Below are positions 63,834-64,000 of a stretch of 64,000 nt of DNA, piece after piece. This DNA is from Fimbriimonas planktonicus. Lineage in GTDB: Bacteria > Armatimonadota > Fimbriimonadia > Fimbriimonadales > Fimbriimonadaceae. Location of the stretch: the NCBI GenBank assembly GCA_965234685.1, contig OZ248539.1:1674001-1738000 (forward strand), in the 5' to 3' direction. A program made the position numbers and the translations under genes. Under the pieces are notes generated by a model. The model did no database searches and was not told the DNA's origin. It saw only the letters and a program-made list of their open reading frames with translations. Position 1 is the first letter of the stretch. Each line of letters opens with the position of its first letter.

Positions 63834-64000
63834 ATGGCGGCCACGATAAAGGACATCGCACGAGTGCTCAAAATCAGCACCAGCACCGTGAGTTACGCTC
63901 TGAACGGTGGACCGAGAAGCGTTCCCGACGAAGTAAGGCAGCGTGTACTCGCCACTGCTGCCGAACTCGGATATCGACCCAATCGCCTCGCAAAGTCGAT
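63834..64000 (+). CDS. LacI-family transcriptional regulator (N-terminal part, runs off the window)
   Basis: The 55 visible residues are a complete LacI DNA-binding head. MAATIKDIARVLKIST is followed by the recognition helix and hinge region STVSYALNGGPRSVPDEVRQ and RVLATAAELGYRPNRLAKS. The effector domain lies beyond the window. These regulators usually sense a sugar and control nearby transport or catabolic genes. Confidence 0.93.
   Translation, partial: MAATIKDIARVLKISTSTVSYALNGGPRSVPDEVRQRVLATAAELGYRPNRLAKS

Overview
The window is about 56% G+C and reads as a chromosome segment of a free-living, diderm, heterotrophic bacterium. The gene mix suggests the Armatimonadota, probably near Fimbriimonadia. 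The grounds are a lone 23S-5S rRNA unit without 16S, many signal-peptide and lipoprotein genes, large beta-barrel and NHL-propeller proteins, a pseudopilin-like protein, DM13 proteins and weak Shine-Dalgarno use. The placement is an inference; no 16S is present to test it.

Layout. 1-5.2 kb (mostly minus): a purF / degenerate ApgM-like / carA / lipoprotein esterase operon, with rpmB upstream of it. 5.3-13.3 kb: a secreted S9 peptidase, a PadR regulator, pdhA-pdhB (E1 only), a ROK kinase and a PhyH-type dioxygenase. 13.4-16.1 kb: an NHL-propeller lipoprotein. 16.4-19.9 kb: the 23S-5S operon with its promoter, processing stem and terminator, followed by a decayed second copy of the 5S-plus-terminator unit. 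20.2-24.7 kb: dinB-like, transaldolase, mnmE, grpE and glmM. 24.7-32 kb: an accessory region with palindromic repeats around a DUF559 nuclease gene, small membrane proteins, a 282-bp tandem repeat, a TIR-domain protein, and an AT-richer three-gene operon that includes a caspase/CHAT-like protein. 32-33 kb: a RepA-like ATPase. 33.2-47.6 kb: coaX; an Ig-like / PorV-like barrel / pseudo-caspase operon; a HAD phosphatase; a NatAB-type exporter; DM13 proteins with an ECF sigma/anti-sigma pair; msrB; an EamA exporter; a GspE/PilB-type ATPase; and a second small His-Cys dyad protein. 47.6-53 kb: a tightly overlapping larA-like / dCMP deaminase / tagO-like / wecB / uppP / pth operon for undecaprenyl-linked envelope sugars. 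53-64 kb: trmFO, an LCP ligase, a pseudopilin-like protein, DUF4380, a very large outer-membrane protein, a Gfo/Idh oxidoreductase, guaB and the start of a LacI regulator.

The housekeeping genes cover nucleotide synthesis (purF, carA, guaB, dCMP deaminase), tRNA modification and recycling (mnmE, trmFO, pth) and envelope building (glmM, uppP, wecB, tagO-like, LCP). The candidates for something undescribed lie at 24.7-32 kb: a TIR protein next to an operon of a secreted Cys-rich protein, a caspase/CHAT-like protein that appears to start at ATT, and a two-TM protein. Caspase-fold-like proteins appear three times in the window, one of them clearly inactive. Several unrelated genes carry a -10 box about 6 nt before the start codon, which points to leaderless mRNAs.
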